64,000 nucleotides of DNA from Corallococcus sp. AS-1-6. Lineage in GTDB: Bacteria; Myxococcota; Myxococcia; Myxococcales; Myxococcaceae. Below the pieces are notes generated by a model that worked only from the letters and a program-made list of their open reading frames with translations, searched no databases and was not told the DNA's origin. Each line of letters opens with the position of its first letter. Position 1 is the first letter of the stretch. The stretch lies in contig NZ_JAIQDE010000006.1 of assembly GCF_020037015.1 (NCBI RefSeq), positions 302,676 to 366,675 on the forward strand. Reading direction: 5' to 3'. Shown one piece after another: positions 53,362-63,929 of the stretch. Made by a program: the position numbers and the translations under genes.

Positions 53362-55731
53362 CTAGCGCCCCAGGGCCAGCAGGCAGGCGCGGCGCACTTC
53401 CGGGTCCTCGTCGCGGTGGGCCGCCTTGTCCAGCGCCTCGCGCGCCTCCACCGTGCCCAGCGCCGCCACGGCGGGCGCGGCGGCCCGGCGGCCCGCGGAG
53501 CTCGCGCCGACGAGCGACTGCATCAGCGCCGCCCGCGCGTCCGCCCGGCGCATGCGCGCCAGCGCCGCCACCAGCAGGGGCGCCGTCGCGTCGTCCGCCG
53601 CCTCCAGCGCCGCCATCAGCCCGGGCAGCCGGCCCTCCACCGGCAGCGCCAGCGCGGACACCACCTGCTCGCGCAGCATCACGTCGCCCAGCAGCGACAC
53701 AAGCTGCTGCGTGGCGTGCGGGCCCGTGCGCGTGGCGAGGAAGCCCACCGCCGCGCTGCGCACGCTGTCATCCCGGTCCCCGGCGGCGCGCAGGAGCGCG
53801 GGCAGCGTCTCCGGCGCGTCGTACTCCGCCACGGCGGACAGGGCGACCAGCCGCGTGGCGGGGTCCTCCGAGTGCACCGCCTCCAGCAGCACCGGCAGCG
53901 CGTCCGGCCGCCGGGCCACGCCCAGCCCCAGCAGGGCCGCGCGGCGCACGTCCGCGTCCGCGGAGGCGGCCGCCCGGCGCAGCGCCGCCATGGCGCTCTC
54001 CGTGTGCATGTGCGCCAGCGCGTCCACCACCGCCACGCGCACCTGGCCCGCGTCGTCGTTGGCCAGCGCGACGATGGCGTCCGCGGCGGCCTCCTCGTTG
54101 AGCTTCCCCAGCGACTGGCACGCGTAGTAGCGCACCCACGGGTCGCGGTCGTTCAGGCCGCCCAGCAGCGTGGAGGTGATGCGCGCCTGCTTGTCCGTCT
54201 GGCCCAGCGCGCGCATGGCGGTGGCGCGCGTGCGCTCCGACTCGTGGCTGGCGGCGGCCAGCAGCGCGTCCACCGCGCGCGGGTCGTCGATGAAGGGCAG
54301 GCCGTAGATGGCCGCGTCGCGCAGCCGCTCGTCCGGGTCCCGCATGGCCAGGAGCAGCGCGTCCAGGCCGCGCGGGTAGCCGAAGTACGCCACGATGCGC
54401 AGCGCCGCCCGCCGCTGGCGCGTGTCCGTGGAGCGCGCGGCCTCCAGCGCCAGCGCCTCCGTCGTCTCGCTGCCCAGCGACTGGATGGCGCCCACCACCG
54501 CCTGCGACACGCGCGGGTCGTCATCCGACAGCCGCGCGAACAGGGCCGGCACCGCGGACGTGTCGCCAATGCGCGACAGCGTCTCCGCCGCCAGCGCGCG
54601 CACCGTCGCGTCCCGGTCCTCCAGGCACAACAGCACGTCCGGCACCGCCGCGGAGCGCTTGCCCACCAGGGGCAGCAGCACCCGCCGGCGCGAGCTGTCC
54701 CCCTCGCGCAGCGCCTGCAATATCTGGAGGTCCGCCTCCGCGCCCAGCTCGCCCAGGGCCGCCGCGGCCGCGCGCGACACGCCCAGGTCCTGCGAGTCCA
54801 GAAGCTTCAGGAGCCCCGTGGCCGCGTCCGCGCCGCCCACCCAGCCCAGCAGGCGCGCCAGGGCGGTCTTCTCCCCCGCGTCCGCGCCCGCGATGACCTG
54901 GGCCAGCCGCCGCCCGGTGGGGTGCGGCTCCGCCGAGCTGGAGCGCAGCACCGACGGCACCGTGCGCGCGCCGCCGAAGCGCTGCACCTGCGCGTCGTGG
55001 ATCTCCACCAGCGCCACCGCCGCCACGCGCACCACCGCGTCGTTGCCGCGCTGGAGCAGCCCCACCAGCGCGGGCACCGCGGCCTCCTGGCCGGTGCGGC
55101 CCAGCGCGCGCGCCGCCTCCAGGACGTAGAAGGGGTCGGACAACAGCGCCATCAGCGCCGGCACGACGGTGGGGTCGCCCGAGCGGCCCAGCACGTCGAT
55201 GGCGGGGAAGATGCGGAAGAAGTTGCCGCTGCCCAGCGAGGACAGGAGCGCGTCCACCGCCGCGCCGCCGCCCACGCGGCCCAGCGCCTCGATGGCGGCC
55301 ACCGCCACGTTGTCGTCCGGGTGGACGATGAGCCGCGACAGGAGCGGCACGGACCTCCGGCTGCGGCGGCGGCCCAGCACCTGGGCGGCGTCGCAGACGA
55401 TGGCCGGGTTGGGGTCGTCCCCCAGCAGCTCCACCGGGCCCTCCACGTCCCCCGTGGCGGCCACCAGCGCGTCCACCGCCGCGGCGATGCGCGCCTCGTT
55501 GTCCCGGCGGTGGCGCAGCACCTGGCACAGGGGCTCCACCGCGGCGGAGCCCAGGCGCGCCAGCGCGGACACCACGGCGCGGCGCACCGCCCACGACGGC
55601 GCGTCCAGCCCGTCCACCAGCACCGGCAGGCTCGCCGGGCCCCGGCGCGCCAACTGGTCCACCTCCTCCACCCGGGCGCGGTCCTCCGCGGACAGGGACA
55701 ACGGGTGCTGCTTCGCGGTCATGCTGCTCAC
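53362..55731 (-). CDS. HEAT-repeat scaffold protein (Cpc7-like)
   Basis: A 789-residue protein made almost wholly of HEAT/PBS-type helical repeats ([52 protein letters not shown] and similar, roughly 20 units of about 30-35 residues). No membrane segment or catalytic motif. In M. xanthus the Che7 system includes a HEAT-repeat protein, Cpc7, that is a partner of the chemosensory output; position between MCP and CheR is consistent with orthology, which is inferred. Start GTG 55731 overlaps the MCP stop (GTGA). Confidence 0.85.
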   Translation of the reverse strand: MSSMTAKQHPLSLSAEDRARVEEVDQLARRGPASLPVLVDGLDAPSWAVRRAVVSALARLGSAAVEPLCQVLRHRRDNEARIAAAVDALVAATGDVEGPVELLGDDPNPAIVCDAAQVLGRRRSRRSVPLLSRLIVHPDDNVAVAAIEALGRVGGGAAVDALLSSLGSGNFFRIFPAIDVLGRSGDPTVVPALMALLSDPFYVLEAARALGRTGQEAAVPALVGLLQRGNDAVVRVAAVALVEIHDAQVQRFGGARTVPSVLRSSSAEPHPTGRRLAQVIAGADAGEKTALARLLGWVGGADAATGLLKLLDSQDLGVSRAAAAALGELGAEADLQILQALREGDSSRRRVLLPLVGKRSAAVPDVLLCLEDRDATVRALAAETLSRIGDTSAVPALFARLSDDDPRVSQAVVGAIQSLGSETTEALALEAARSTDTRQRRAALRIVAYFGYPRGLDALLLAMRDPDERLRDAAIYGLPFIDDPRAVDALLAAASHESERTRATAMRALGQTDKQARITSTLLGGLNDRDPWVRYYACQSLGKLNEEAAADAIVALANDDAGQVRVAVVDALAHMHTESAMAALRRAAASADADVRRAALLGLGVARRPDALPVLLEAVHSEDPATRLVALSAVAEYDAPETLPALLRAAGDRDDSVRSAAVGFLATRTGPHATQQLVSLLGDVMLREQVVSALALPVEGRLPGLMAALEAADDATAPLLVAALARMRRADARAALMQSLVGASSAGRRAAAPAVAALGTVEAREALDKAAHRDEDPEVRRACLLALGR

Positions 55732-58271
55732 GTGGCCTGCTCCCGTGTGTTCCGGGGCGACCCCGGCTCCGTGGCGCCCAACAGGCCGCTCAGGTGGCTC
55801 AAGCCCTCCACCTGCTCTCCGTGCAGCCGCGACAACTGCCCCAGCCGGCCCGCCACCTCCTTCACCTCCCTGGCGGTGACGGCCATGGCGCGCGCCTGCT
55901 CCGCCGTGGTGCCGGCGATCTCCTTCGCGCGCACGCGCATGTCCTCCACGGACCGGCCAAGCTGTTCGCTCACCGTGGCCTGATCCACGGCGGCCCTCGC
56001 CACCGCCGCCACGCCCGTGGCCTGCTTCGCGGCGGACGCGGTGAGCAGGGACAGGGCGTCCGTCTGCTCATCCAGCGCGCGCGCGGTGGACTTCGCCACC
56101 CGGCGCACCTCCTCCGCGCCGCGCACCAGGCTGGTGAGCGCCTGGGCCTGCTCGTCCGTGGCGCGCGTGACCTCCTTGGCCAGGGTGGCCACCTGGCGGC
56201 TGGCGAGCTCGCCCTGCTTGAGCGCGCGGGCCTGCTCCGACATGGCGCGCGTGGACTGGGCCACCTCCTTGCGCGTGGCCTCCATCGCCTTCGTCACCTC
56301 CTGCGCGGCCTTGGCCTGCTCCGCGATGCCGGTGAGCGTGCGCTGCGTGGAGGACGCCACCTCCTGCGCCGTGACCCCCAGCGCCCCCACCTGCTGGCCC
56401 TGGGCCATCACCGCGGTGCTCACGCCCTGCACCAACTGGCGCATCTGCGCGGTGCTGCGGGCCAGGTCCGTGGCGGCCTGGGCCTGCTCCTGCATGGCGC
56501 GCGACACCTTCTCCGCCACGTCCGTCAACTGGTTGTTGGAGCGCACCGCGTCGCGCAGCGCCTTGGCCTGGTCCTGGGTGGCCTGGGTGGTCTGCCGCGC
56601 CATGCGCCGCATCTCCGTGCCGCCCTGGGTCAGCGCCTGCGCGGCCTGCGCCTGCTCCACCGCGGACGCGGCGATGACCCGCCCCTGCTCGCTCACCTTC
56701 GCCGTGGCCTGCACCAGCGCCTGCACCGCCTGCACCTGCTCCGCCGACGCGCGCGACGCCTCGCGCACGTTGGTGCCCACCTCGTCCACGCCCTTGAGGA
56801 TGGTGCCCAGCGCGCGCTCCGCGTCTCCCGCCAGCGCCGCGCCCTCGTCCGCCGCGCGCACGCCCTCGCCGGTGGCCACCGCCGCCTCGCGCGCCGTCGT
56901 CTGGAGCCCCCGGACAATCTTCGCCACGTCGCTGCTGGCCGCCGCCGCGCGGTCCGCCAGGGCGCGGATCTCCTCCGCCACCACCGCGAAGCCGCGGCCG
57001 TGCTCGCCCGCGCGCGCCGCCTCGATGCTGGCGTTGAGCGACAGGAGGTTCGTGCGGTCCGCGATGAGGTTGATGGTCTGCACGATGTCGCCAATCTCCT
57101 CGGCGCGCCGGCCCATCTCCTTCATCACCCCGGACGACTCCACGATGGACTGGCGGATGCGGCCGAAGCCCGCGATGGAGCGCGCCACGGTGGCGCCGCC
57201 CTCGCGCGCGCTCGCGCCCACGCGCTCCGCGGCCAGCCGCGCCTCCTCCGTCAACTGCGCCGCGCGGCGCGTGGAGGACTCCAGTTGCGAGGACGCGCTG
57301 GCGCTGGTGGAGGCCAGGCCGTTGATGCTCTCCGCCGCGCGGGCCACCGCCTGGGCGGAGCGCGAGAGCTGCTCGATGGTGGCCGCGTTGGCGTCCACCA
57401 CGGCGGCGTTCTTCTCCGCGGTGGCGGCCACCTCCTCCACGCTGGCGGCCACCTCCTGCACGGTGGACGCGGTGGTGACCGCGCTCGCCTCCAGGGTGCG
57501 CGTGTGCTCGGCGACGCCGCGCACGCTGCGGGCCACCTGCTCCGTGGTGGAGGCCGTCTCCTCCACGCTGGAGGCCATGGCGCCCGCGTCGCGCACCACG
57601 TCCTGGAGCGTCCTGCCCAGGGACACCACGGCGCCGGACACCTGGCCCATGCGCTCGCCCACGCCCTGCGCGTCCGCGGACAGGCGGGTGATGCCCTTGG
57701 ACATCTCCTCGATGGTGGCGGCGACCTGCTCCGTGGTGGCGGCGCTGGTCTGGTTGCGCGACACCAGGTCCTCCACCGTGGCGGTCATCTCCTGCATGCT
57801 CGCCAGCAGCTCCTCGCTGGAGGCGGCCAGGTCCTCCGCGTTGGCGCTCACGCCCTTCACCGAGCGCGCCACCTCCTCCAGCGTGGAGGCCGTCACGTCC
57901 GCGGTGGAGGCGAGCGCGCCCGCGTCCTTGCGCACGCCGGACACCGACGCCGTCACCTCCTGCATCGTGGCCGCGGTGGTCTCCGCCTCCACCTGCACGC
58001 CCTTCGCCGCGTCGCCCACGGAGGCCTGGCTGCGCACCAGCGCCTGCACCGCGACGCTCGTCTGCTCCACCTGCGTCGCCACGGACTCGATGGCGATCCG
58101 CACCTGCTCGCCCGCCGCCGCCTGGTCGTTGCCCGCGGACGCGAGCCGCGCCGCCAGTTGCTCGGTGGACTTCACCAGCCCCACGCCCTCCGCCACCTGG
58201 AGCGAGGCGCGCTCGGCCAGCGCGCGAGCGTCCTCCAGCTTCCGCACGCTGTTACCGTTGTCCGTCGACAT
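55728..58271 (-). CDS. Soluble, very long methyl-accepting chemotaxis protein
   Basis: An 847-residue receptor with no membrane segment or obvious sensor domain. It is nearly entirely Ala/Val/Glu/Thr heptads. The signalling tip ([35 protein letters not shown]) is at about residues 400-435, roughly in the middle. Over 350 residues of further coiled coil follow, well beyond what a normal MCP needs. Repeating units such as [20 protein letters not shown] and [16 protein letters not shown] suggest internal duplication. Overlaps the HEAT gene by 4 and the CheW gene by 20 bases. It should be a cytoplasmic or nucleoid-associated receptor array (inference). Confidence 0.9.
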   Translation of the reverse strand: MSTDNGNSVRKLEDARALAERASLQVAEGVGLVKSTEQLAARLASAGNDQAAAGEQVRIAIESVATQVEQTSVAVQALVRSQASVGDAAKGVQVEAETTAATMQEVTASVSGVRKDAGALASTADVTASTLEEVARSVKGVSANAEDLAASSEELLASMQEMTATVEDLVSRNQTSAATTEQVAATIEEMSKGITRLSADAQGVGERMGQVSGAVVSLGRTLQDVVRDAGAMASSVEETASTTEQVARSVRGVAEHTRTLEASAVTTASTVQEVAASVEEVAATAEKNAAVVDANAATIEQLSRSAQAVARAAESINGLASTSASASSQLESSTRRAAQLTEEARLAAERVGASAREGGATVARSIAGFGRIRQSIVESSGVMKEMGRRAEEIGDIVQTINLIADRTNLLSLNASIEAARAGEHGRGFAVVAEEIRALADRAAAASSDVAKIVRGLQTTAREAAVATGEGVRAADEGAALAGDAERALGTILKGVDEVGTNVREASRASAEQVQAVQALVQATAKVSEQGRVIAASAVEQAQAAQALTQGGTEMRRMARQTTQATQDQAKALRDAVRSNNQLTDVAEKVSRAMQEQAQAATDLARSTAQMRQLVQGVSTAVMAQGQQVGALGVTAQEVASSTQRTLTGIAEQAKAAQEVTKAMEATRKEVAQSTRAMSEQARALKQGELASRQVATLAKEVTRATDEQAQALTSLVRGAEEVRRVAKSTARALDEQTDALSLLTASAAKQATGVAAVARAAVDQATVSEQLGRSVEDMRVRAKEIAGTTAEQARAMAVTAREVKEVAGRLGQLSRLHGEQVEGLSHLSGLLGATEPGSPRNTREQAT

Positions 58272-58698
58272 CCGCCGCCTCCTCCCCCACCACGCGGGGG
58301 AAATCGATGAGCATCACCAGCCGCGGGCCCACCTGCGCCACGGCCTTCACGAACCCCTTCGCGCCCTCCACCACCATGGGCGGGGGCGGCTGGATGGTGC
58401 GGGGGTCCAGCTTCAACACCTCGCGGGCGCTGTCCACGAGCAGCCCCACGGTGCGCTCGCCCAACTGACCCACCACCACCCGTGAATCCAGGGACTGCGT
58501 CCCCGCCGGCAGCCCGAAGCGCACGCGCGCGTCCACCACCGGGATGACCCGTCCGCGCACCTGCACCAGACCGGCCACGTGGGAGGGCGCCCCGGGCACC
58601 GGCGTCGCGCCGGTGAAGGACTCCATCTGCACCACGTCCGCCGCGGGCATCGCGTATTCCGTCCCGTCCACCTTGAACAGCACGTGCAGCACGTTCAT
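58252..58698 (-). CDS. cheW: CheW coupling protein
   Basis: A 148-residue Che[61 protein letters not shown]. It bridges the soluble MCP and the operon's CheA. The start ATG 58698 overlaps the CheA stop (ATGA), and its 3' end overlaps the MCP by 20 bases. Confidence 0.94.
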   Translation of the reverse strand: MNVLHVLFKVDGTEYAMPAADVVQMESFTGATPVPGAPSHVAGLVQVRGRVIPVVDARVRFGLPAGTQSLDSRVVVGQLGERTVGLLVDSAREVLKLDPRTIQPPPPMVVEGAKGFVKAVAQVGPRLVMLIDFPRVVGEEAADVDGQR

Positions 58699-60767
58699 GA
58701 CACCCGCTCCCCGGCCCTGCTCGCACGCTTGCGGCGGCCCGCGCGCGCCGCGCCCAGCGCGCCCAGGTCCAGCACCAGGGTGGGCTGGCCATCCCCCAGG
58801 TCCGTGGCGCCCGCCACGCCGGGCACGCGCACGAGCGGATCCTCCAGCGGCCGCAGGACGATCTCCTGCTGCCCCACGAGCCGGTCCACCGCGAACGCCA
58901 CCGGCTCCCCGCGCTGGCGCACGATGAGCGCCTTGGCGTCCTGGCCCGCGGCGCGGGCGTCCACGGGCGCGTCCAGGAGCCGCGCCAGCGACACCAGCGG
59001 CACCGCCGCGCCCCGGCGCTCCACCAGCCCCACGCCGTCCGCGCCCGCGGGGCGCACCACGCCCGCGACGTCGATGAGCTCCTCCACGGTGCCCACCGCG
59101 ACCGCGTACCGGCGGCCCGCGCACTCGAAGACGATGGCGTCCATCAGCGTCACCGTGAGGGGGACGCAGACGGTGAAGGTGGTGCCCACGCCCTTGCGCG
59201 TGTCCATGCGCAGCTCGCCGCCCAGTTGCTCCACGACGATGCGGCGCACGATGTCCATGCCCATGCCCCGCCCGCTGGTGCGCGTGGCCTCCTGGCGCGT
59301 GGACAGGCCGGGCCGGCACAGCAGGTCCAGGAGCGCGTCCGGGGAGTCCGGCACGGGCGCGCCCGCCGCCTTCGCCACCGCCTTCGCGTCCACGCCGCGC
59401 CCGTCGTCGCGCAGGGTGAGCTCCAGTTGGCCGCTGGCGCGCGCGTGGCAGGTGAGGCGCACCCGCCCCTCGGCGGGCTTGTTCGCGGCCTGGCGCTCCT
59501 CGGGGGACTCCAGCGCGTGGTCCACGGCGTTGCGCACCAGGTGCACCAGCGCGGGCAGGAGCCGGTCCGCCACCGCCTTGTCCAGCTCCGCGTCGCCCAC
59601 GTCCAGCTCCAGCCGCACCGCCTTGCCCGTGGCGCGGCGAAGCCCCCGCACCAGCAGGGGCAGCCGCTCCAGCACGTCGCCCACGCGCACCATGCGCAGC
59701 CGCAGGATGGCCGAGCGCAAATCGCGCAACTGCCGGCCGTTCTCCTGGAGGATGGCGGTGAGCTCCCGCGTGGGCGCGCCCGCCTGGGTGAGCGCCGCCA
59801 CCGCGCGCGTCAGCCGGGAGCGGTTCACCACGAGCGCCGCCAGCCACTCCATGGCCTCGTCCAGCCGGGACACCTCCACGCGCAAGAGGCCACCGCCCCG
59901 GCGCACCTCCGGCTCGTCCAGCTCCTCGTCGAGCACGGCGGCGCCGGGCAGGCCCGCGGCGCCGTCCGGCCCCAGGTCCGCGGGCGGGGCCTCCGCGGGC
60001 GCGGGCGCCTCCAGCGAGCGCACCGTGGCGGGAGCGCCGCCCACGGCGTCCAGCAGCACCGCGTCCTCCGCGCGGGTGAGGAGCAGCAGCGCGAACGCCA
60101 GCGACGCGCCCCCCGCGGCGGCGCCGGACAGGGGCAGCACCTTCACGATGTCCGCGAGCTTCGCCACGCGCTCGCGCACGGTGTTGATGTTGAGCCCCTT
60201 CGCGGCGCGCTCCGACGACGGCACGAAGTCCAGCCGCAGCGCGCGCTGGCCCCCGGCGAGCCCGCCCTCCAACTGCTCGCGCTCGGACGGGGCCAGGCGG
60301 GAGGCGAACGCGGCCTCCGCGTCCAGCGTCACGGGCCGCGCGCGCCTGGGGGCCGCGTCCCGCACCTGCGGCCCCAGCGCCTCCAGCCGCTCCAGCAGGT
60401 TCGCGGGCGCGGGCGACGCCAGCTTCCCGGCGCCCAACTGCCGCACGCGCAGCTCGATGGCGCGCAGGCCCTCCACCAGCGGCTCCACGCTGGACTCCGG
60501 CAGCCGGCCGCCGGCCTGATCCGCCAGCCGCAGCGACGCCTCCATCCAGTGCGCCAGGGAGACGACGGGCTCCACGTCCACCATGGCGGACAGGCCCTTG
60601 AGCGTGTGCAGCGCGCGGAACAGCTCGCGCACCGCGCGGGGCTGCGCCTGCCCCTTGCGCACGGCCTCCTCCACCGCGAGCAGGTCCTTCTGCGCGGAGG
60701 CGAGCAACTCATCCGCCTCCGCCAGGTAGGCGGGGAGGAACTCCGCGAACTCCCCGTTCCCCGTCAC
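58695..60767 (-). CDS. cheA: CheA histidine kinase
   Basis: A 690-residue CheA without a receiver. Hpt H54 (ALHTLKGLSAM), a linker of about 150 residues with one ALALLLLT-like helical domain (a possible P2), dimer helices, then HLVRNAVDHALES, LRDDGRGVD and GRGMGMDIVRRIV of the ATPase. A CheW-like P5 domain closes the protein. The start is GTG 60767 overlapping the CheY stop (GTGA). It phosphorylates the CheY encoded upstream and CheB downstream. Confidence 0.94.
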   Translation of the reverse strand: MTGNGEFAEFLPAYLAEADELLASAQKDLLAVEEAVRKGQAQPRAVRELFRALHTLKGLSAMVDVEPVVSLAHWMEASLRLADQAGGRLPESSVEPLVEGLRAIELRVRQLGAGKLASPAPANLLERLEALGPQVRDAAPRRARPVTLDAEAAFASRLAPSEREQLEGGLAGGQRALRLDFVPSSERAAKGLNINTVRERVAKLADIVKVLPLSGAAAGGASLAFALLLLTRAEDAVLLDAVGGAPATVRSLEAPAPAEAPPADLGPDGAAGLPGAAVLDEELDEPEVRRGGGLLRVEVSRLDEAMEWLAALVVNRSRLTRAVAALTQAGAPTRELTAILQENGRQLRDLRSAILRLRMVRVGDVLERLPLLVRGLRRATGKAVRLELDVGDAELDKAVADRLLPALVHLVRNAVDHALESPEERQAANKPAEGRVRLTCHARASGQLELTLRDDGRGVDAKAVAKAAGAPVPDSPDALLDLLCRPGLSTRQEATRTSGRGMGMDIVRRIVVEQLGGELRMDTRKGVGTTFTVCVPLTVTLMDAIVFECAGRRYAVAVGTVEELIDVAGVVRPAGADGVGLVERRGAAVPLVSLARLLDAPVDARAAGQDAKALIVRQRGEPVAFAVDRLVGQQEIVLRPLEDPLVRVPGVAGATDLGDGQPTLVLDLGALGAARAGRRKRASRAGERVS

Positions 60768-61156
60768 CCGCGCGGCGCCTCGGCCGGGTTCTTCTCCAGG
60801 AGCGCCCGGGCGGCGCCCTGGATGGAGTCCGGCGTGAAGGGCTTGGTCATGAAGCGGTCCGCGCCGGCCTGCAACGCGCGCTCGCGGGAGGCCTCGTCGC
60901 CGCGCGTGGTGACGATGATGATGGGCAGGTCGCGCAGGTGGTCCTGGCCGCGCACGAACTCCACCACCTCGATGCCGCCGATGTCCGGCATGTTGAGGTC
61001 CAGGACGAGCAGGTCATACGGCTTGAGCGACAACTGCTCGATGGCCTCCAGTCCGCTGGACGCCTGGGTGAAGCGGCTGTCCGGATAGGGCCGCAGGCAG
61101 GCGACCACCATGTCGCGCATCACCTTGCTGTCATCGACGACGAGTACCTCGGGCAT
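60764..61156 (-). CDS. cheY: CheY-type response regulator
   Basis: A 130-residue single receiver. Acid pocket VVDDS (7-10 region), acceptor D53 (LLVLDLNMPDIGG), Thr in IIVTTRGDE, Lys in FMTKPFTPD. AGAGGA precedes the ATG at 61156; a start 15 bases upstream exists but lacks this site. First gene of the second chemosensory operon. It carries the output signal; partners are unknown. Confidence 0.93.
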   Translation of the reverse strand: MPEVLVVDDSKVMRDMVVACLRPYPDSRFTQASSGLEAIEQLSLKPYDLLVLDLNMPDIGGIEVVEFVRGQDHLRDLPIIIVTTRGDEASRERALQAGADRFMTKPFTPDSIQGAARALLEKNPAEAPRG

Positions 61157-61358
61157 GGCGTCCTCTGGCAACGGCCGGCCAAGCTAGATCGATTCCGATC
61201 CGCTGAAAGAAATGAGTCATCCGGCGCGCGTTGAACGTTGGCTGGTCCACGCCCGCTTTGAACGATGTGCCACGGCGGACGACGAAGCGCCACGGCAGCC
61301 CGCACATCCGGCACCCTGCGCGCCGCTGTTTTTCCGCTCCAGGAACTGAATTCCATCC

Positions 61359-62903
61359 ATGCGCCCCCCTCCTCCGTCCGACGCCTCCTTCCCCCGCCCG
61401 CCGGGCCCTCCTCCGAGTCCCCCGGAGCCCGCACCTTGTGTCTGGGTGGTGGATGACAGCGCCAGCGAAGCGCTCTTCATCAAGACGGCGCTTGGAACGG
61501 GCTTCCAGGTGGAGACGTTCCCGGACGGCGCGGCGATGCTCGAACGGCTGCACGCCGGACGGGCACCGGACGTGGTGGTGTTGGATTGGGAGATGCCGGG
61601 AATGTCTGGTCCGGAGGTCTGTCAGTTCCTGCGCGGCCAGCGGGAGACGCAGGCCCTGCCGGTGCTGCTGCTCACCTCGCACGGGCGGCCGGAGGACCTG
61701 GTGCAGGGCCTGCGCGCGGGCGCCAATGACTACGTGTCCAAGCCCTTCCGCACGGAGGAGGTGCGCGCGCGGGTGGACGCGCTCGCGCGCACCAAGCGGC
61801 TGGCGGACGAGGTGCGGCGCTCCAGCGAGGAGAAGGCGGAGGTGTTCGCGCAGTTGGACGCGCTGCTCACGTCCTCGCCCGTGGGGCTGTCGCTGCTGGA
61901 CCGGGACCTGCGCTTCGTGCGCGTCAACGCGCGCATGGCGAAGCTGGACGGGCTGTCCGTGGACGCCTACCCGGGCCGGACGCTGGCGGAGGTGCTGCCC
62001 CGCTTCGCCGACCGGCTGGAGCCGCTGCTCCGCCGCGTCATGGAGACGGGCGAGCCCGTGGAGGAGGTGGGCTTCACGCTGGAGCACCCGGACGCGCCCG
62101 GCGGCGGGCTGCACGTGATGGCCAGCTACCACCCGGTGCGCACCGCCCGGGGAGAGGTGGTGGGCGTGGGCACCGTGCTGGTGGACGTCACCCGGCACAA
62201 GCAGGCGGAGGCCGAGCTGCGCGCGTCCGCGGAGTTCCGCGAGCGCTTCCTGGGCATCGTGGGCCACGACCTGCGCAACCCCCTGCACTCCATCCGCATG
62301 GGCGCCAGCTTCCTCGTCGCCAGCGAGCAACTGCCTCCGGCGCTGGAGCGCACCGCCAGCCGCATCATCCTCAGCACGGACCGGATGACGCGGATGATCA
62401 CCGAGCTGCTCGACTTCACCCGCAGCCGGCTGGGCAGCGGCATCCCGTTGAGCCCCGCCGCCACGGACCTGGGCCAGGTGGCGTGCCAGGTGGTGGAGGA
62501 GCTGGAGCTGGTGCACCCCCGCCGCACCGTGAAGGTGACGTCCACCGGCCCCCTCACGGGGAACTGGGACGCGGATCGGCTGGCGCAGGTGCTGAGCAAC
62601 CTGGTGGGCAACGCGCTCCAGTACAGCCCCGCGGACGCCCCCGTGGAGCTGGCGCTCGTGGGCGAGCCGGACCAGGTCCTCGCGCGGGTGAGCAACCCGG
62701 GAGCGCCCATCGCGCCGCAGGAGCTGGCGACCCTGTTCCACCCCTTCCAGCGCGCGCACACGGGCGCCCACGTCCCGTCCGGCCTGGGGCTGGGGCTCTT
62801 CATCTCCGACCAGATTGCCCGGGGCCACCGGGGCACGCTCACCGTGACGTCGGACGCGGAGCGCACGGTCTTCACCCTGACGCTGCCGCGCGGCGGCGCA
62901 TGA
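61359..62903 (+). CDS. REC-PAS hybrid histidine kinase
   Basis: A 514-residue kinase with the receiver at the N-terminus. After a Pro-rich leader (1-27) the receiver has acceptor D76 (VVLDWEMPGMSG) and K in YVSKPFR. A PAS domain follows (about 165-275). HisKA has H303 (IVGHDLRNPLH), then HATPase (NLVGNALQYSPADAP, GLGLGLFISDQIARGHRG). The stop overlaps the next receiver gene (ATGA). It may relay phosphate in a phosphorelay with the adjacent receivers (inference). Confidence 0.92.
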   Translation: MRPPPPSDASFPRPPGPPPSPPEPAPCVWVVDDSASEALFIKTALGTGFQVETFPDGAAMLERLHAGRAPDVVVLDWEMPGMSGPEVCQFLRGQRETQALPVLLLTSHGRPEDLVQGLRAGANDYVSKPFRTEEVRARVDALARTKRLADEVRRSSEEKAEVFAQLDALLTSSPVGLSLLDRDLRFVRVNARMAKLDGLSVDAYPGRTLAEVLPRFADRLEPLLRRVMETGEPVEEVGFTLEHPDAPGGGLHVMASYHPVRTARGEVVGVGTVLVDVTRHKQAEAELRASAEFRERFLGIVGHDLRNPLHSIRMGASFLVASEQLPPALERTASRIILSTDRMTRMITELLDFTRSRLGSGIPLSPAATDLGQVACQVVEELELVHPRRTVKVTSTGPLTGNWDADRLAQVLSNLVGNALQYSPADAPVELALVGEPDQVLARVSNPGAPIAPQELATLFHPFQRAHTGAHVPSGLGLGLFISDQIARGHRGTLTVTSDAERTVFTLTLPRGGA

Positions 62904-63370
62904 GCCACGAGGCGCCCTGCCCCCGCGCCTCCCGGGCGTCCAAGCCCACGAGCCCCCTGGAAACGCTGGAGCCCGTGCCCTACGGTGAAGGGGTGTCCAC
63001 TTCGCAACACCGCCCCCCGCTGCTCCTCGTGGAGAACAACGAAGACGTCCGCGAGGCGCTGCGCGAAATCCTGGAGTCGGAGGGCTACCGCGTCCTCACG
63101 GCGGTGAACGGCCAGGACGCGCTGGACGTGCTGGCGGAGCAGGAGCGGATGCCCGCGCTCGTCCTGCTGGACCTGGTGATGCCGGTGATGGACGGCCACG
63201 CATTCATCGAACACCTGCGCGGCACGGGCGCGCTCGCGCTCACGCGGGTGCTGGTGCTGACGGCGCACCCCACCCTGCCGCTGCCGCAAGGCGTGTCCGG
63301 ACGGCTGGGCAAGCCGGTGAAGCTGGAGGAGCTGCTGGACGCCATCGCGGTGCACACCGCCCTGGCGTGA
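62900..63370 (+). CDS. Stand-alone receiver, coupled to hybrid kinase
   Basis: A 156-residue protein: an N-terminal 38-residue basic/Pro-rich extension and one receiver (acceptor D91, LLDLVMPVMDG). The acid pocket is altered to VENNED, where the usual second Asp is Asn. ATG 62900 overlaps the kinase stop (ATGA); a GTG at 62993 could also be the start and would give a bare receiver. Its C-terminal half (VLTAHPTLPLPQGVSGRLGKPVKLEELL) resembles the next, convergent receiver. Confidence 0.87.
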   Translation: MSHEAPCPRASRASKPTSPLETLEPVPYGEGVSTSQHRPPLLLVENNEDVREALREILESEGYRVLTAVNGQDALDVLAEQERMPALVLLDLVMPVMDGHAFIEHLRGTGALALTRVLVLTAHPTLPLPQGVSGRLGKPVKLEELLDAIAVHTALA

Positions 63371-63380
63371 AGCCCCGCGC

Positions 63381-63758
63381 TCAGGCGGCGGCGGGACAGT
63401 GCCGCGCCACCATGGCCAGCAGCTCCGCGATGTCCACGGGCTTGCGCAAGAGGCCCACCGTGCCCGGCGGCGCCTTGGCGGAGAAGTGGGCGGTGAGCAT
63501 CAGCACGGGCAGCTCGCGGTAGCGCGCGTCCTCCCGCAGCCGGTGGAGGAACTCGTGTCCGTCCATCACCGGCATCATCAGGTCCAGCAGCACCAGGCAG
63601 GGCTGCGCGTTGGCGGCGAGGACGTCCAGCGCGGCCTGGCCGTTGGCGGCCTGGAGCACCGTGTAGTCCTCCATCTCCAGCAACTCCGCCACGACTTCGC
63701 GCAGGTCCGGTTCGTCGTCGACGATGAGGATGATGGAACGCGAGGGGGTGCTGCTCAC
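63381..63758 (-). CDS. Stand-alone receiver, paralog of neighbour
   Basis: A 125-residue receiver. VDDEPD acid pocket, acceptor D59 (LLDLMMPVMDG), Thr in MLTAHFS, Lys in LLRKPVD. It resembles the receiver encoded just to its left (LVLLDLxMPVMDGHxFxxxLR, VLxLTAHxxxxxPxGVxGxLxKPVxxxELL). The two stops are 10 bases apart. GTG 63758 was preferred to the TTG at 63794, since it gives a normal N-terminus. Confidence 0.88.
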   Translation of the reverse strand: MSSTPSRSIILIVDDEPDLREVVAELLEMEDYTVLQAANGQAALDVLAANAQPCLVLLDLMMPVMDGHEFLHRLREDARYRELPVLMLTAHFSAKAPPGTVGLLRKPVDIAELLAMVARHCPAAA

Positions 63759-63820
63759 GGGCGGCAGCCTACGCAGGATTGCTACGAGCGCCAAGGAATG
63801 ACGTGACCCCGGGCCCCCGT

Positions 63821-63841
63821 CGCGTGAGGAAGTGTCACGCG
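63821..63841. repeat. Inverted repeat near the window edge
   Basis: CGCGTGA and TCACGCG are perfect 7-bp arms around GGAAGTG, upstream of the receiver gene (minus) and of the next plus-strand transcript. Candidate operator. Confidence 0.4.
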
Positions 63842-63897
63842 GCGCAGGCCCCGCCCGCCCGCCTGTCGGGAATCGCGAGCGAAACCAGGCGGGTCGG

Positions 63898-63927
63898 TTG
63901 CACCTATAGGCCCGAGCCCCTAATACT
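63898..63927 (+). promoter_or_regulatory. Possible plus-strand promoter
   Basis: TTGCAC (63898-63903) and AATACT (63922-63927) are 18 bases apart, in the most AT-rich stretch of the last kilobase. The consensus match is modest. Transcription would leave the window on the plus strand. Confidence 0.35.
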
Positions 63928-63929
63928 AC

